Positions 1 to 6,376 of a DNA stretch of 9,911 nucleotides are shown here, one piece after another (the first letter of the stretch is position 1; every line of letters begins with the position of its first letter). The notes under the pieces are model-generated. The model searched no databases. It saw only the letters and a program-made list of their open reading frames with translations, and had not been told where the DNA came from. The DNA is taken from positions 1 through 9,911 of the forward strand of contig CALGRN010000168.1 in assembly GCA_937880835.1 (NCBI GenBank). The letters run 5' to 3'. A program made the translations under genes and the position numbers. The stretch comes from an uncultured Prevotella sp. Its GTDB lineage: Bacteria > Bacteroidota > Bacteroidia > Bacteroidales > Bacteroidaceae.

Positions 1-102
1 AAACGTCCGGTATCCATGCAGATGGTTATCGATGATGTAAGTGCGATAGAGAAAGGTTTCCTCGTTGGACGTCCGGAAACAGAAAAACTGAGAAACAAAT
101 AA
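1..102 (+). CDS. glmE: Glutamate mutase epsilon subunit, C-terminal end (partial)
   Basis: This is an open frame from the window edge to TAA at 100-102, giving 33 residues; the start lies outside. The tail contains VSMQMVIDDVSAIEKG and ends in LVGRPETEKLRNK. This resembles, from memory, the end of the coenzyme-B12-dependent glutamate (methylaspartate) mutase large subunit, where a VSFQMTIDD-like stretch precedes a final GRP. GlmE with GlmS interconverts L-glutamate and (2S,3S)-3-methylaspartate. The mal gene starts 23 nt downstream, matching the classic clostridial order glmS-mutL-glmE-mal, and this context carries much of the assignment. With only 33 residues visible, the call is good but not certain. 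Confidence 0.78.
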   Translation, partial: KRPVSMQMVIDDVSAIEKGFLVGRPETEKLRNK

Positions 103-125
103 AACTTAAATAAATAATATAAGGT

Positions 126-1373
126 ATGAAAATCAAGAAAGTAGTTTGTTCTGCCGGGAAGACAGGTTTCTTCTTCGACGATCAGAAAGCAATCAAAGCC
201 GGTGCAAAGAATGACGGTAACTTCTACGTAGGAGAACCGCTTACACCCGGATTTACATCTGTAAGACAGATGGGAGAGTCTATTTCTGTTATGTTTGTGT
301 TGGAAGATGGTCAGGTAGCTTATGGAGATTGTGCTGCCGTTCAGTATTCCGGCGCAGGCGGACGCGACCCGTTATTTCTTGCAGAAAACTTCATTCCAAT
401 CATAGAAAAGGAAATTGCTCCGAAGTATGAAGGTCTCGAAATCACTAATTTTCGTGATATGGCAGACATCGTTGACAAGATGATCTCACCTGAAACAGGT
501 AAGATTTACCACACCGCTATACGTTACGGAGTGACACAGGCGTGTCTTGATGCAGTGGCAAAATGCAACCATAAGATAATGGCTGATGTCATAGCAGAAG
601 AGTATGGAACAAAAGTGAACGACACAATGATTCCAATCTTTACTCAATCCGGCGATGACCGTTATATGAATGCAGACAAAATGATTATGAAAGGCGCAGC
701 AGTTCTGCCTCATGCTCTGTTCAACCATGTAGAAGACAAAGTGGGTTGGAAAGGCGAGAAAATACGTGCTTACGTTGAATGGTTGCGCAACAGAGTAATT
801 GAAAAGAAACCTTTTGCCGATTACAATCCTATATTCCATATTGATGTTTATGGTACGTTAGGTATCGGTTTCGACAATGATTTTGAGAAAATAGCATCAT
901 ATATATGCGAAATTGCAGATGTAGCTAAACCGTTCCATTTGCGTGTTGAAGGTCCGGTTGATATGGGTGAAAAGCAAAAGCAGATAGAAGCACTTGCAGC
1001 AATACGCCGTTATATGGAAGAGAAGGGCACGGATGCAGAGATAGTAGCAGACGAATGGTGCAATACTTTCGAGGATGTTATGGACTTCTCTAAGGCGAAA
1101 GCAGGGCACATGGCACAGATAAAGACGCCAGATCTCGGTGGTATAAACAACTCGATAGAGGCTGTTCTGTATTGTCGCGAGCATGGTATGGGAGCATATC
1201 TCGGTGGTACTTGCAACGAAACAAACCGCTCGGCAGAAGTCGGCGCGCATATAGCTATGGCTACACAGCCGGCACAATATCTTGCAAAACCTGGTATGGG
1301 TGTTGACGAAGGATATATGATCGTATTCAATGAGATGTCAAGAATACTCGCAATGAAAAAGGCGGGATGCTGA
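126..1373 (+). CDS. mal: Methylaspartate ammonia-lyase (EC 4.3.1.2)
   Basis: This enzyme eliminates ammonia from (2S,3S)-3-methylaspartate to give mesaconate, the second step of glutamate fermentation through glutamate mutase. It is a cytosolic enolase-superfamily enzyme. The 415 residues are close to the 413 of the Clostridium tetanomorphum enzyme, and a constant +2 offset aligns the known functional residues. These are His196 (in LPHALFN), metal ligands Asp240 (FHID), Glu275 (RVEGP) and Asp309 (VADEW), then Gln331 and the catalytic base Lys333 (QIKTPDLGG), and Thr362/Cys363 (GGTCNE). An N-terminal capping domain (about 1-160) precedes the TIM barrel. Nothing is truncated and no key residue is missing, so the enzyme should be active. 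It follows glmE by 23 nt and is followed by a 115-nt gap with a hairpin before the next gene. Confidence 0.97.
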   Translation: MKIKKVVCSAGKTGFFFDDQKAIKAGAKNDGNFYVGEPLTPGFTSVRQMGESISVMFVLEDGQVAYGDCAAVQYSGAGGRDPLFLAENFIPIIEKEIAPKYEGLEITNFRDMADIVDKMISPETGKIYHTAIRYGVTQACLDAVAKCNHKIMADVIAEEYGTKVNDTMIPIFTQSGDDRYMNADKMIMKGAAVLPHALFNHVEDKVGWKGEKIRAYVEWLRNRVIEKKPFADYNPIFHIDVYGTLGIGFDNDFEKIASYICEIADVAKPFHLRVEGPVDMGEKQKQIEALAAIRRYMEEKGTDAEIVADEWCNTFEDVMDFSKAKAGHMAQIKTPDLGGINNSIEAVLYCREHGMGAYLGGTCNETNRSAEVGAHIAMATQPAQYLAKPGMGVDEGYMIVFNEMSRILAMKKAGC

Positions 1374-1403
1374 TATAATAAGTATATGATTTGTCGATTT
1401 ACG

Positions 1404-1432
1404 AGGTGATTGCTGTCAAAAGGCAATCACCT
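1404..1432 (+). other. Hairpin in the mal / AtuA intergenic gap
   Basis: AGGTGATTGC (1404-1413) is perfectly complementary to GCAATCACCT (1423-1432) across a 9-nt loop. An outer TGTCG (1392-1396) / CGACA (1434-1438) pair can extend the stem past an asymmetric bulge. The hairpin starts 30 nt after the mal stop, and no run of T follows. It therefore does not look like a standard terminator. It may protect or process the mRNA, or weaken transcription into the AtuA gene. I see no good promoter in this gap. Confidence 0.6.
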
Positions 1433-1488
1433 GCGACATATCTTATATATAATGCTTGGATGTATTTATTTAAAAAAGACTGTAAATT

Positions 1489-2868
1489 ATGAATAACAAT
1501 ATTGATAACTGTTCAGAGATACGCGTATTGTCGCCTACTGCAATCCTCGGATATGGTTTCCCTATGGAATCGTTTGAGGAAGGAATGAGACGCAAACCTG
1601 ATGTTATAGCATGTGATGCAGGTTCTACCGATCCCGGTCCATATTATTTGGGAGCAGGTTATTCTTTCACAGACAGGAACGCAGTAAAGCGCGATTTGTC
1701 GATAATGATACCTGCCGCACTCGAAGCCGGTATTCCTGTTATGATAGGTACTGCCGGCGGAAGCGGTGCACGTCCGCACGTTGAGATAACCGTTGACATA
1801 ATAAAAGAGATTGCGAAAGAGCAAAATCTTCATTTCAAGATGGCGGTAATAGAGTCGGAATTTGATAAAGAGTTTGTCAAAGAGAAGATACGCAAAGGTG
1901 ATATAGAACCTCTCGGACCTGTTAAAGAACTTACAGAAGCAGACGTAGATGAGTCGGTACACATCGTTGCTCAAATGGGTGAAGAACCTTTTATAAAAGC
2001 CATTGAGAGCGGTGCGCAGGTAATTCTTGCAGGAAGAAGCTATGACCCATGCGAATTTTCGGCACTGGCTATAAGCAAAGGATTTGATAAAGCTCTTGCC
2101 ATACATATGGGAAAAATTCTTGAATGTGCGGCAATCACTGCACTGCCGGGAAGCGGAAGTGACTGTATGTTTGGTACTTTGAAGAAAGACAGCTTTGTTA
2201 TCGAACCGCTTTCTGCTGCACGTAAGTGTACAACTTTATCCGTTGCGGCACACTCTCTGTATGAGAAATCAAACCCTTATATACTTCCCGGACCGGGCGG
2301 AGCTATCGACTTGCACGAGACAAAGTTCAATCAGTTGAGCGATACGCAAGTAGAGGTGAGCGGAACAAAGTTCATTCCCACAGAAGAATACTTTGTTAAG
2401 TTAGAAGGTGTGCGTCGTGTAGGATTCAGAACGATGTCTCCTGCCGCTACTCACGACCCGGTAATGATAAGCAAGATAGACACTGTTGTAGAGAAAGTGC
2501 GTGAGAGAGTGGAGGACAACTTCCGCAATTCCGGAATTAAAGATTTCTATCTTGATTTCAAGATTTACGGAAAGAAGGGTGTCATGAACATGTTCCCGAA
2601 TACTCCCGACTCAAATAGCGATGAGCTTCTCATTATCATTGAGGCAGTAGCTCCTACGCAGGAAGATGCCAACACCATATGCGGTTTTGCGCGTAGCACT
2701 ATGTTACACTATGGATATGAAGGCAGGATATCAACTGCCGGAAACCTCGCATTCCCGTTCTCTCCAAGCGATTGCAAAATGGGAGCAGTTTACGAGTTCA
2801 ACGTTTATCATCTGATGCGTGTGGAAGATCCTTGCGCTCCGTTCCCAATCACATATTTAAACCTGTAA
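1489..2868 (+). CDS. AtuA-family protein (DUF1446), methylaspartate-operon type
   Basis: This 459-residue soluble protein belongs to the acyclic-terpene-utilisation AtuA family (PF07287, formerly DUF1446), named for a Pseudomonas gene of citronellol/geraniol catabolism. Its reaction is not established, to my knowledge. Family landmarks are IRVLSPTAILGYGFP (11-25), CDAGSTDPGP (42-51), GTAGGSG (87-93), AGRSYDP (181-187) and HMGKILECAA (206-215). The glycine- and Ser/Thr-rich turns suggest a phosphate- or nucleotide-like ligand, but that is inference. The part from about residue 355 to the end is probably the AtuA-like C-terminal domain. ATG 1489 is preferred because the next Met (residue 26) would remove the conserved N-terminal motif. 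There is no signal peptide or membrane segment. It is followed after 12 nt by the DUF4387 gene, so the two are probably co-translated and may form one enzyme. The position after glmE-mal suggests work on mesaconate or a derivative rather than on terpenes. Confidence 0.88.
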   Translation: MNNNIDNCSEIRVLSPTAILGYGFPMESFEEGMRRKPDVIACDAGSTDPGPYYLGAGYSFTDRNAVKRDLSIMIPAALEAGIPVMIGTAGGSGARPHVEITVDIIKEIAKEQNLHFKMAVIESEFDKEFVKEKIRKGDIEPLGPVKELTEADVDESVHIVAQMGEEPFIKAIESGAQVILAGRSYDPCEFSALAISKGFDKALAIHMGKILECAAITALPGSGSDCMFGTLKKDSFVIEPLSAARKCTTLSVAAHSLYEKSNPYILPGPGGAIDLHETKFNQLSDTQVEVSGTKFIPTEEYFVKLEGVRRVGFRTMSPAATHDPVMISKIDTVVEKVRERVEDNFRNSGIKDFYLDFKIYGKKGVMNMFPNTPDSNSDELLIIIEAVAPTQEDANTICGFARSTMLHYGYEGRISTAGNLAFPFSPSDCKMGAVYEFNVYHLMRVEDPCAPFPITYLNL

Positions 2869-2880
2869 ATTATAGTAGAT

Positions 2881-3204
2881 ATGGCAAACAGATATAAGCT
2901 GGTGGAGCTTGCTTCGGTAATAAGAAGTAAGAACTCCGGTCCTTACGAATTGACTTTCGATGTTATTTTCAAGGACTTTGAAACTTATGGCAAAGTGAAA
3001 GAGGCTGATGCAATCAACAAGGAGAATTTCTGTGCATTGTATGGCATTCCTGCCGAAAATGTGTTGCATTTGATATATTTCGACCCTGCAAAGGCTGTAA
3101 AAATCACTATCTGCCGTCCTATTCCGAGCGGTGCGCTTGGCGAGACCGATGTTTATGGAGCTCAACAGCATGCGCCTTTGATGGGTATGGAAGTTGAGTT
3201 TTAA
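2881..3204 (+). CDS. DUF4387 small protein, AtuA partner
   Basis: This 107-residue protein matches the small DUF4387 family (about 100 residues, function unknown). Recognisable blocks are VIRSKNSGPYELTFD (13-27), the middle stretch around FDPAKAVKITICRP (67-80), and the C-terminal DVYGAQQHAPL (89-99). It has no signal peptide or membrane helix and should be cytosolic. It starts 12 nt after the AtuA gene and is the last gene before a terminator. The two families often occur next to each other, so a small subunit or accessory protein of the AtuA protein is the simplest reading. The conserved GAQQHAP block is a plausible active-site or interface segment, but nothing in the sequence gives the reaction. 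Confidence 0.85.
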   Translation: MANRYKLVELASVIRSKNSGPYELTFDVIFKDFETYGKVKEADAINKENFCALYGIPAENVLHLIYFDPAKAVKITICRPIPSGALGETDVYGAQQHAPLMGMEVEF

Positions 3205-3284
3205 TATCAGTATGCGCCTTTGTTGCGTTTGATAACAAGACGTATTTAAGTTATTGTTACGAAATCAATTTTAAATAAATTCAG

Positions 3285-3325
3285 AAGCCCCTCGACTTTT
3301 TTAAAACGAAAGAGTCAAGGGGCTT
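3285..3325. terminator. Hairpin terminator between convergent operons
   Basis: The arms 3285-3297 (AAGCCCCTCGACT) and 3313-3325 (AGTCAAGGGGCTT) pair over 13 positions with one C-A mismatch. Inner T/A runs can lengthen the stem. The sequence after it on the + strand (ATATTTTATC) is only moderately T-rich. It lies 80 nt after the DUF4387 stop and about 150 nt after the cmk stop on the other strand. It probably ends both convergent operons. Confidence 0.85.
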
Positions 3326-3428
3326 ATATTTTATCAACGTGTTTTTTGAGTAATATAATGTAAGTCAGGTATAAGAAATTACCTTAAAAAGTTTTAGGAT
3401 TGAAATATTCTTCGTTACTTTATATCTG

Positions 3429-3458
3429 CAAACCTATCAGTTGTTTTCTTTGTTTCAA
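3429..3458 (-). promoter_or_regulatory. Candidate - strand promoter downstream of cmk
   Basis: On the - strand, TTG (3458-3456) is followed by exactly 19 nt and then TAGGTTTG (3436-3429). This fits the Bacteroidota primary-sigma pattern TTTG/TTG-N19-TAnnTTTG, with the same spacing as the two stronger promoters in this window. It would start transcription near 3423, leftward, towards the hairpin at 3285-3325. The product would be about 140 nt and I see no convincing reading frame in it. It may instead be a chance match, because the -33 element is only TTG. Confidence 0.4.
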
Positions 3459-3475
3459 TTTACTTGTTTTCAATC

Positions 3476-4165
3476 TTAAAAGTCCTGTTCTTTTATTTTG
3501 TCCAGCAACCATTGTCTCTGTTCTGCTATTGTTATATTGCTGTTGTCAAGCTCTATTGCATCTTCTGCTTTTCTGAGGGGTGATATTTCTCTGTGGCTGT
3601 CGATGTAGTCGCGTTCCTGAACATTTTTCAGGATGTCCTGAAAGTCAGCTTCCATTCCCTTTTCTTTAAGCTCTTTATATCTGCGTTGCGCCCTTACTTC
3701 CGCACTTGCGGTTACGAATATCTTCAATTCGGCGTCCGGAAATATCGTTGTTCCCACATCTCTGCCGTCCATGACTATTCCTTTTTCCTTGCCCATGCGT
3801 TGCTGTTGAGCTACGAGTGCGCTTCTCACAAACGGCAATGTTGCTATTTTGCTGACGTGGTTGGATACTTCCATCGTGCGTATTTCGCTCTCTACGTTCT
3901 CGCCGTTGAGATATGTTTCAGGACGATTTGTGTCCTTATTAATTCTGAAACCTATCTCTATTTCGGGCATCATGCGTTCCAATTCAACGGTGTTCACCGT
4001 CCCGTCGCTCTCCAATAGATTGTTACGTATTGCGAAAAGAGTTACTGCGCGATACATTGCACCTGTGTCCACGTATATATAACCTATCTCATTGGCTATG
4101 TCTTTCGCCATTGTGCTCTTTCCGCACGATGAAAAACCATCGATGGCTATGATTATCTTTTTCAT
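3476..4165 (-). CDS. cmk: Cytidylate kinase (EC 2.7.4.25)
   Basis: This enzyme phosphorylates CMP and dCMP with ATP to the diphosphates, salvaging and balancing pyrimidine nucleotides in the cytosol. The 229 residues are the usual length of bacterial Cmk. The P-loop is GFSSCGKST (10-18), with FSS in place of the more familiar PAG. Next come YVDTGAMYRA (31-40), the NMP-binding insert (about 45-100), GRDVGTTIFPDAELK (134-148), an arginine-rich lid around 158-163, and RDYIDSHREISPLRKA (185-200) near the end. The start follows the porQ stop by 25 nt, so it is the second gene of the porQ operon. As I recall, Porphyromonas gingivalis has the same porQ-cmk pairing followed by ispH. Here no ispH follows: cmk ends 271 nt from the convergent methylaspartate operon. 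Confidence 0.97.
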   Translation of the reverse strand: MKKIIIAIDGFSSCGKSTMAKDIANEIGYIYVDTGAMYRAVTLFAIRNNLLESDGTVNTVELERMMPEIEIGFRINKDTNRPETYLNGENVESEIRTMEVSNHVSKIATLPFVRSALVAQQQRMGKEKGIVMDGRDVGTTIFPDAELKIFVTASAEVRAQRRYKELKEKGMEADFQDILKNVQERDYIDSHREISPLRKAEDAIELDNSNITIAEQRQWLLDKIKEQDF

Positions 4166-4190
4166 TGAAGATATGTGTTCTGTTGTTTTA

Positions 4191-5138
4191 TTATAAACTG
4201 TAAGCCAAGTTTACGACTATCGAATTGGACGAAACATGATATTTTCCGTAGGCTAAGTTAAGCTTGAATTTCTCCAACTGCAAGCCCGCTCCGAGCGTAA
4301 GACCTGCTCCGTGACTGCTCGATTCGCTTTCCGAAGTCTGTATCTTCATTTCGTTTGCACGTCTGAAATTATATCCCGCACCAATCCATATCGTTTCGGA
4401 AAGAAGAATGTCTGCACCTGCCGAGAGGTGATTAATGAACTTATAGCCCCAGTGGTTGAGGTCTGCGAGCGTGGCATGCAGACGAAACGGCGCGCCTTTC
4501 AGACGCTTGCTGACACCTATCTGTATGTCAAACGGCATCCGTTCGTAGTCATCGTCGTATGCTTTAAGCTGTCCTCCGAGATTCTTTGCAACTGCCGAGA
4601 GCGACAGTTCGCTTTCCGGATTATAGTAGTTAAGTCCCAAATCGACCCCCATTGCGATTGAGTTGTATTTACCGATGTACGATGTTATGAATTTAGCCGT
4701 AATACCTCCGACGAGCTTTTCGGTAAGTTCGTATGAGAAATACCCTGCTATCGAAATGTCTTTTGCGCTGAACTCGCCCGTCTGAACATTGTTAACGTCC
4801 ACCTCCTTCATCTTTCCGTAGTTTATATATTGCGCACTGACGGCATACGAAGCTCTTTCTTTCACTATCCTGTTGAATGAAGCACTCGCCATGTTTGCAC
4901 CCGACATATAGTTCATGTAATTGAATCCTATCGTCTTGTCGCTTACCGACGACAAAAGAGCGGGATTGGAAAATATCAGCGAAGGGTCGTCTTCTATCAG
5001 CGTAATGTTCTCTCCTCCCAATGCAGCAACATGCGCACCGGCGGGCAATCGCAGAAAATTATATCCTGTTTGGCTTTCCTGTGCCACACTGTTGATGACC
5101 GAAACAGCAAACAGAATGGTAAAAAATATTTTTCTCAT
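4191..5138 (-). CDS. porQ: Type IX secretion system outer-membrane protein PorQ
   Basis: PorQ is a FadL/PorV-like outer-membrane beta-barrel of the type IX secretion system. In P. gingivalis it belongs with PorU, PorV and PorZ to the complex that attaches secreted cargo to the cell surface. The 315-residue product starts with a Sec signal peptide (MRKIFFTILFAVSVINSVA, probable cleavage after Ala19). The family N-terminus follows: GYNFLRLPAGAHVAALGG (25-42) and SLIFSNPALLS, then alternating amphipathic strands, ending in a hydrophobic C-terminal strand (VVNLAYSL) typical of outer-membrane barrels. It is the first gene of the porQ-cmk operon and has a good promoter 86 nt upstream. Its presence implies that this organism secretes proteins with T9SS C-terminal domains. 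Confidence 0.93.
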   Translation of the reverse strand: MRKIFFTILFAVSVINSVAQESQTGYNFLRLPAGAHVAALGGENITLIEDDPSLIFSNPALLSSVSDKTIGFNYMNYMSGANMASASFNRIVKERASYAVSAQYINYGKMKEVDVNNVQTGEFSAKDISIAGYFSYELTEKLVGGITAKFITSYIGKYNSIAMGVDLGLNYYNPESELSLSAVAKNLGGQLKAYDDDYERMPFDIQIGVSKRLKGAPFRLHATLADLNHWGYKFINHLSAGADILLSETIWIGAGYNFRRANEMKIQTSESESSSHGAGLTLGAGLQLEKFKLNLAYGKYHVSSNSIVVNLAYSL

Positions 5139-5223
5139 TCTATGTAAATATTATCAGAAAAGGCAACAACAATATTCCGAAATCAAGCTCTGCTTGAATA
5201 GAAAAGATGCTGTCTAATTTTTG

Positions 5224-5254
5224 CAAAGATAGTTTTTTTATTTGAATAAGCAAA
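5224..5254 (-). promoter_or_regulatory. Promoter of porQ-cmk
   Basis: Read on the - strand, TTTG (5254-5251), a 19-nt spacer and TATCTTTG (5231-5224) match the Bacteroidota promoter TTTG-N19-TAnnTTTG. Transcription should start near 5218, giving a leader of about 80 nt before the porQ ATG at 5138. The leader contains a small perfect hairpin, TCAAGC/GCTTGA (5183-5188 with 5192-5197, 3-nt loop), of unknown meaning. Confidence 0.82.
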
Positions 5255-5388
5255 GGGATGAATGCACTTTATTGAAGTTTCACAAATCAACATATCGGTT
5301 TCCGTCTCGCTTCCGATATATTTCATTATCGCGTAATTTTATCTTACATAGTGCATCAGAATCATTTCATTGTCTCAATAACATCAGT

Positions 5389-5410
5389 TGCATTAATTCA
5401 CGTTAATGCA
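5389..5410. repeat. Inverted repeat TGCATTAA-N6-TTAATGCA
   Basis: TGCATTAA (5389-5396) and TTAATGCA (5403-5410) are perfect 8-bp inverted arms with a 6-nt centre. No T-run or promoter box lies next to it. It could be a binding site for a dimeric regulator, but it is about 160 nt upstream of porQ's -33 box and 290 nt upstream of the DUF3836 promoter. No role can be assigned. Confidence 0.5.
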
Positions 5411-5449
5411 CTTGAAAACAACCTATATAGAATACGTATTCCAAAAACT

Positions 5450-5568
5450 ATTGTTTTGCAATGCAAAAGTTATCCTTTTGGACGATGAAAGTTATCCTTT
5501 TGGACGATGAAAGTTATCCTTTTACATCGCAAAAGGATAACTTTTGAAATGCCGTTCGTAACAAACTG
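5450..5568 (+). repeat. Intergenic repeat, copy A (tandem 22-nt units plus hairpin)
   Basis: AAAGTTATCCTTTT occurs three times at 5466-5479, 5488-5501 and 5510-5523, with an exact 22-nt period. It is followed by its inverse AAAAGGATAACTTT (5531-5544). The third copy and the inverse form a perfect 14-bp hairpin with a 7-nt loop. The linker GGACGATG is identical between copies 1-2 and 2-3. The tail GAAATGC...ACTG and the entry ATTGTTTTG are shared with a second block at 9471-9567. It looks like a dispersed non-coding repeat family rather than a gene part. Confidence 0.85.
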
Positions 5569-5702
5569 TATATCAATTCGTTGCAAAACATATTTTTAAA
5601 ACATGGATATTGTTTTTTATGTTAATTGCTATTAGGTGACAATGGCTTAAAAGATAACAAACGTTAAAAATACAACCTTTTCATAAAAAAATATCAGAAA
5701 AG

Positions 5703-5734
5703 TTTTGATAGTATAAAAAATACGCCTACATTTG
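5703..5734 (+). promoter_or_regulatory. Promoter of the DUF3836-ABC-GntR operon
   Basis: TTTTG (5703-5707), a 19-nt spacer and TACATTTG (5727-5734) match the Bacteroidota consensus TTTG-N19-TAnnTTTG. The expected start of transcription is about 5739-5742, giving a leader of roughly 60 nt before ATG 5800. The box is immediately followed by an inverted repeat that looks like an operator. Confidence 0.85.
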
Positions 5735-5760
5735 CAGTGTTCTATTTTAGTAGTACACTG
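5735..5760. promoter_or_regulatory. Putative operator for the YtrA-type GntR regulator
   Basis: CAGTGT (5735-5740) and ACACTG (5755-5760) are perfect 6-bp inverted arms separated by 14 nt, starting at the base after the -7 box and covering the predicted transcription start. Written differently it is AGTGTT-N12-TACACT. That closely resembles the operator I recall for Bacillus subtilis YtrA (AGTGTA-N13-TACACT). A further half-site CAGTG lies at 5764-5768. A repressor bound here would block initiation. The last gene of the same operon encodes a YtrA-type GntR protein, so autorepression is the natural model. Confidence 0.65.
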
Positions 5761-5799
5761 AAACAGTGAAAGAAAAGTATAATTAAAACAATTAAGAAT

Positions 5800-6297
5800 A
5801 TGGAAGCAATAATCACAGCAGCAACGGTAATGGCAATGTATTTTAATGTATCGACATCGGGCAACGGCGATTATTATTACAATGCCGAAATAGAAAATGA
5901 CAGAGTTTTGAGAATGGAAGTTCTCGAAAAGAACGGCAGTTATCTTGCAAACAAGCTTCAATACTCATACGTGTATGACGAAAACAACAGGCTTACAGGC
6001 AAGACTGCGATGAAGTGGGATGCTCTTTCGCACAGTTGGAAGAACTACTATACTCTCTTTTTTACATACAACGACAACGGACATATAATAACACGATACA
6101 ACTGGGACGAGCATTCTATGGCTTATTCGACATCGAAAGACATGATGGTATATGAAAGACTCGGAAACGGTATCACGGCAGTGAAACAATATAAATGGGA
6201 CAACAGCAAGAACGATATGGCTGTCGTAAATCGTGTTTTGATAATGACTGCCGATCATGACGCGCTTTTGGCTTATGCCGAAGAAATGAATTTCTGA
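5800..6297 (+). CDS. DUF3836-like exported protein
   Basis: This 165-residue protein of unknown function resembles the DUF3836 family of gut Bacteroidota. After a hydrophobic start (about residues 3-16), the body has three imperfect repeats of about 30 residues. Each is a D/N-x-N/G turn followed by a strand ending in W-D: YDENNRLTGKTAMKWD (59-74), YNDNGHIITRYNWD (90-103) and LGNGITAVKQYKWD (121-134). This recalls YD-type beta-strand repeats. The hydrophobic start suggests a signal peptide, but it lacks the usual Lys/Arg and has Glu at position 2, so export is less certain; no alternative start exists upstream in frame. It is the first gene after the regulated promoter and lies 79 nt before the ABC ATPase gene. 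Its place suggests an envelope protein made together with the transporter. Confidence 0.7.
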   Translation: MEAIITAATVMAMYFNVSTSGNGDYYYNAEIENDRVLRMEVLEKNGSYLANKLQYSYVYDENNRLTGKTAMKWDALSHSWKNYYTLFFTYNDNGHIITRYNWDEHSMAYSTSKDMMVYERLGNGITAVKQYKWDNSKNDMAVVNRVLIMTADHDALLAYAEEMNF

Positions 6298-6376
6298 CGG
6301 TGGAACATCGGAAGGAAAGGAAAACGGAAGATATAATAAATTCTATTAACATGATAATAAAAACAAACAAACAATT

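Larger units (their letters stand above)
5139..5799. other. Gene-free divergent intergenic region
   Basis: These 661 nt separate the divergent porQ-cmk and DUF3836-ABC operons and contain no convincing coding sequence. They hold the porQ leader and promoter, an 8-bp inverted repeat (5389-5410), a tandem/inverted repeat block (5450-5568), and the promoter and operator of the + strand operon. The stretches 5255-5388 and 5569-5702 are AT-rich and I see nothing definable in them. Confidence 0.75.

Noticed and set aside
103..125. Cobalamin riboswitch for the B12-dependent mutase genes
   Set aside because: It would be expected upstream of the first mutase gene, which lies outside the window. The 23-nt gap here is too short and nothing resembling a B12 box is seen.
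486..1426. Long open frames on the - strand opposite mal
   Set aside because: They overlap a complete mal gene with all catalytic residues. Their translations are Cys/His/Tyr-rich without recognisable motifs, as expected for antisense frames.
1513..2106. 197-residue open frame on the - strand opposite the AtuA gene
   Set aside because: It lies entirely within a well-supported + strand gene, and its composition is that of a shadow frame.
1479..2875. The string TGTAAATTAT just before the AtuA start and again at its end
   Set aside because: It is a short AT-rich match that includes the stop codon in the second case. The two contexts differ and chance is a sufficient explanation.
5466..5544. 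Repeat array considered as a CRISPR or as iterons of a replication origin
   Set aside because: The units are too short and the linkers are identical rather than variable, so it is not CRISPR. No Rep gene is nearby and TTATCC is not followed by the rest of a DnaA box, so an origin is not supported.
5647..5961. 104-residue - strand frame overlapping the DUF3836 promoter and start
   Set aside because: It overlaps the promoter, operator and start of a better-supported gene, has no recognisable domain, and has no promoter of its own.
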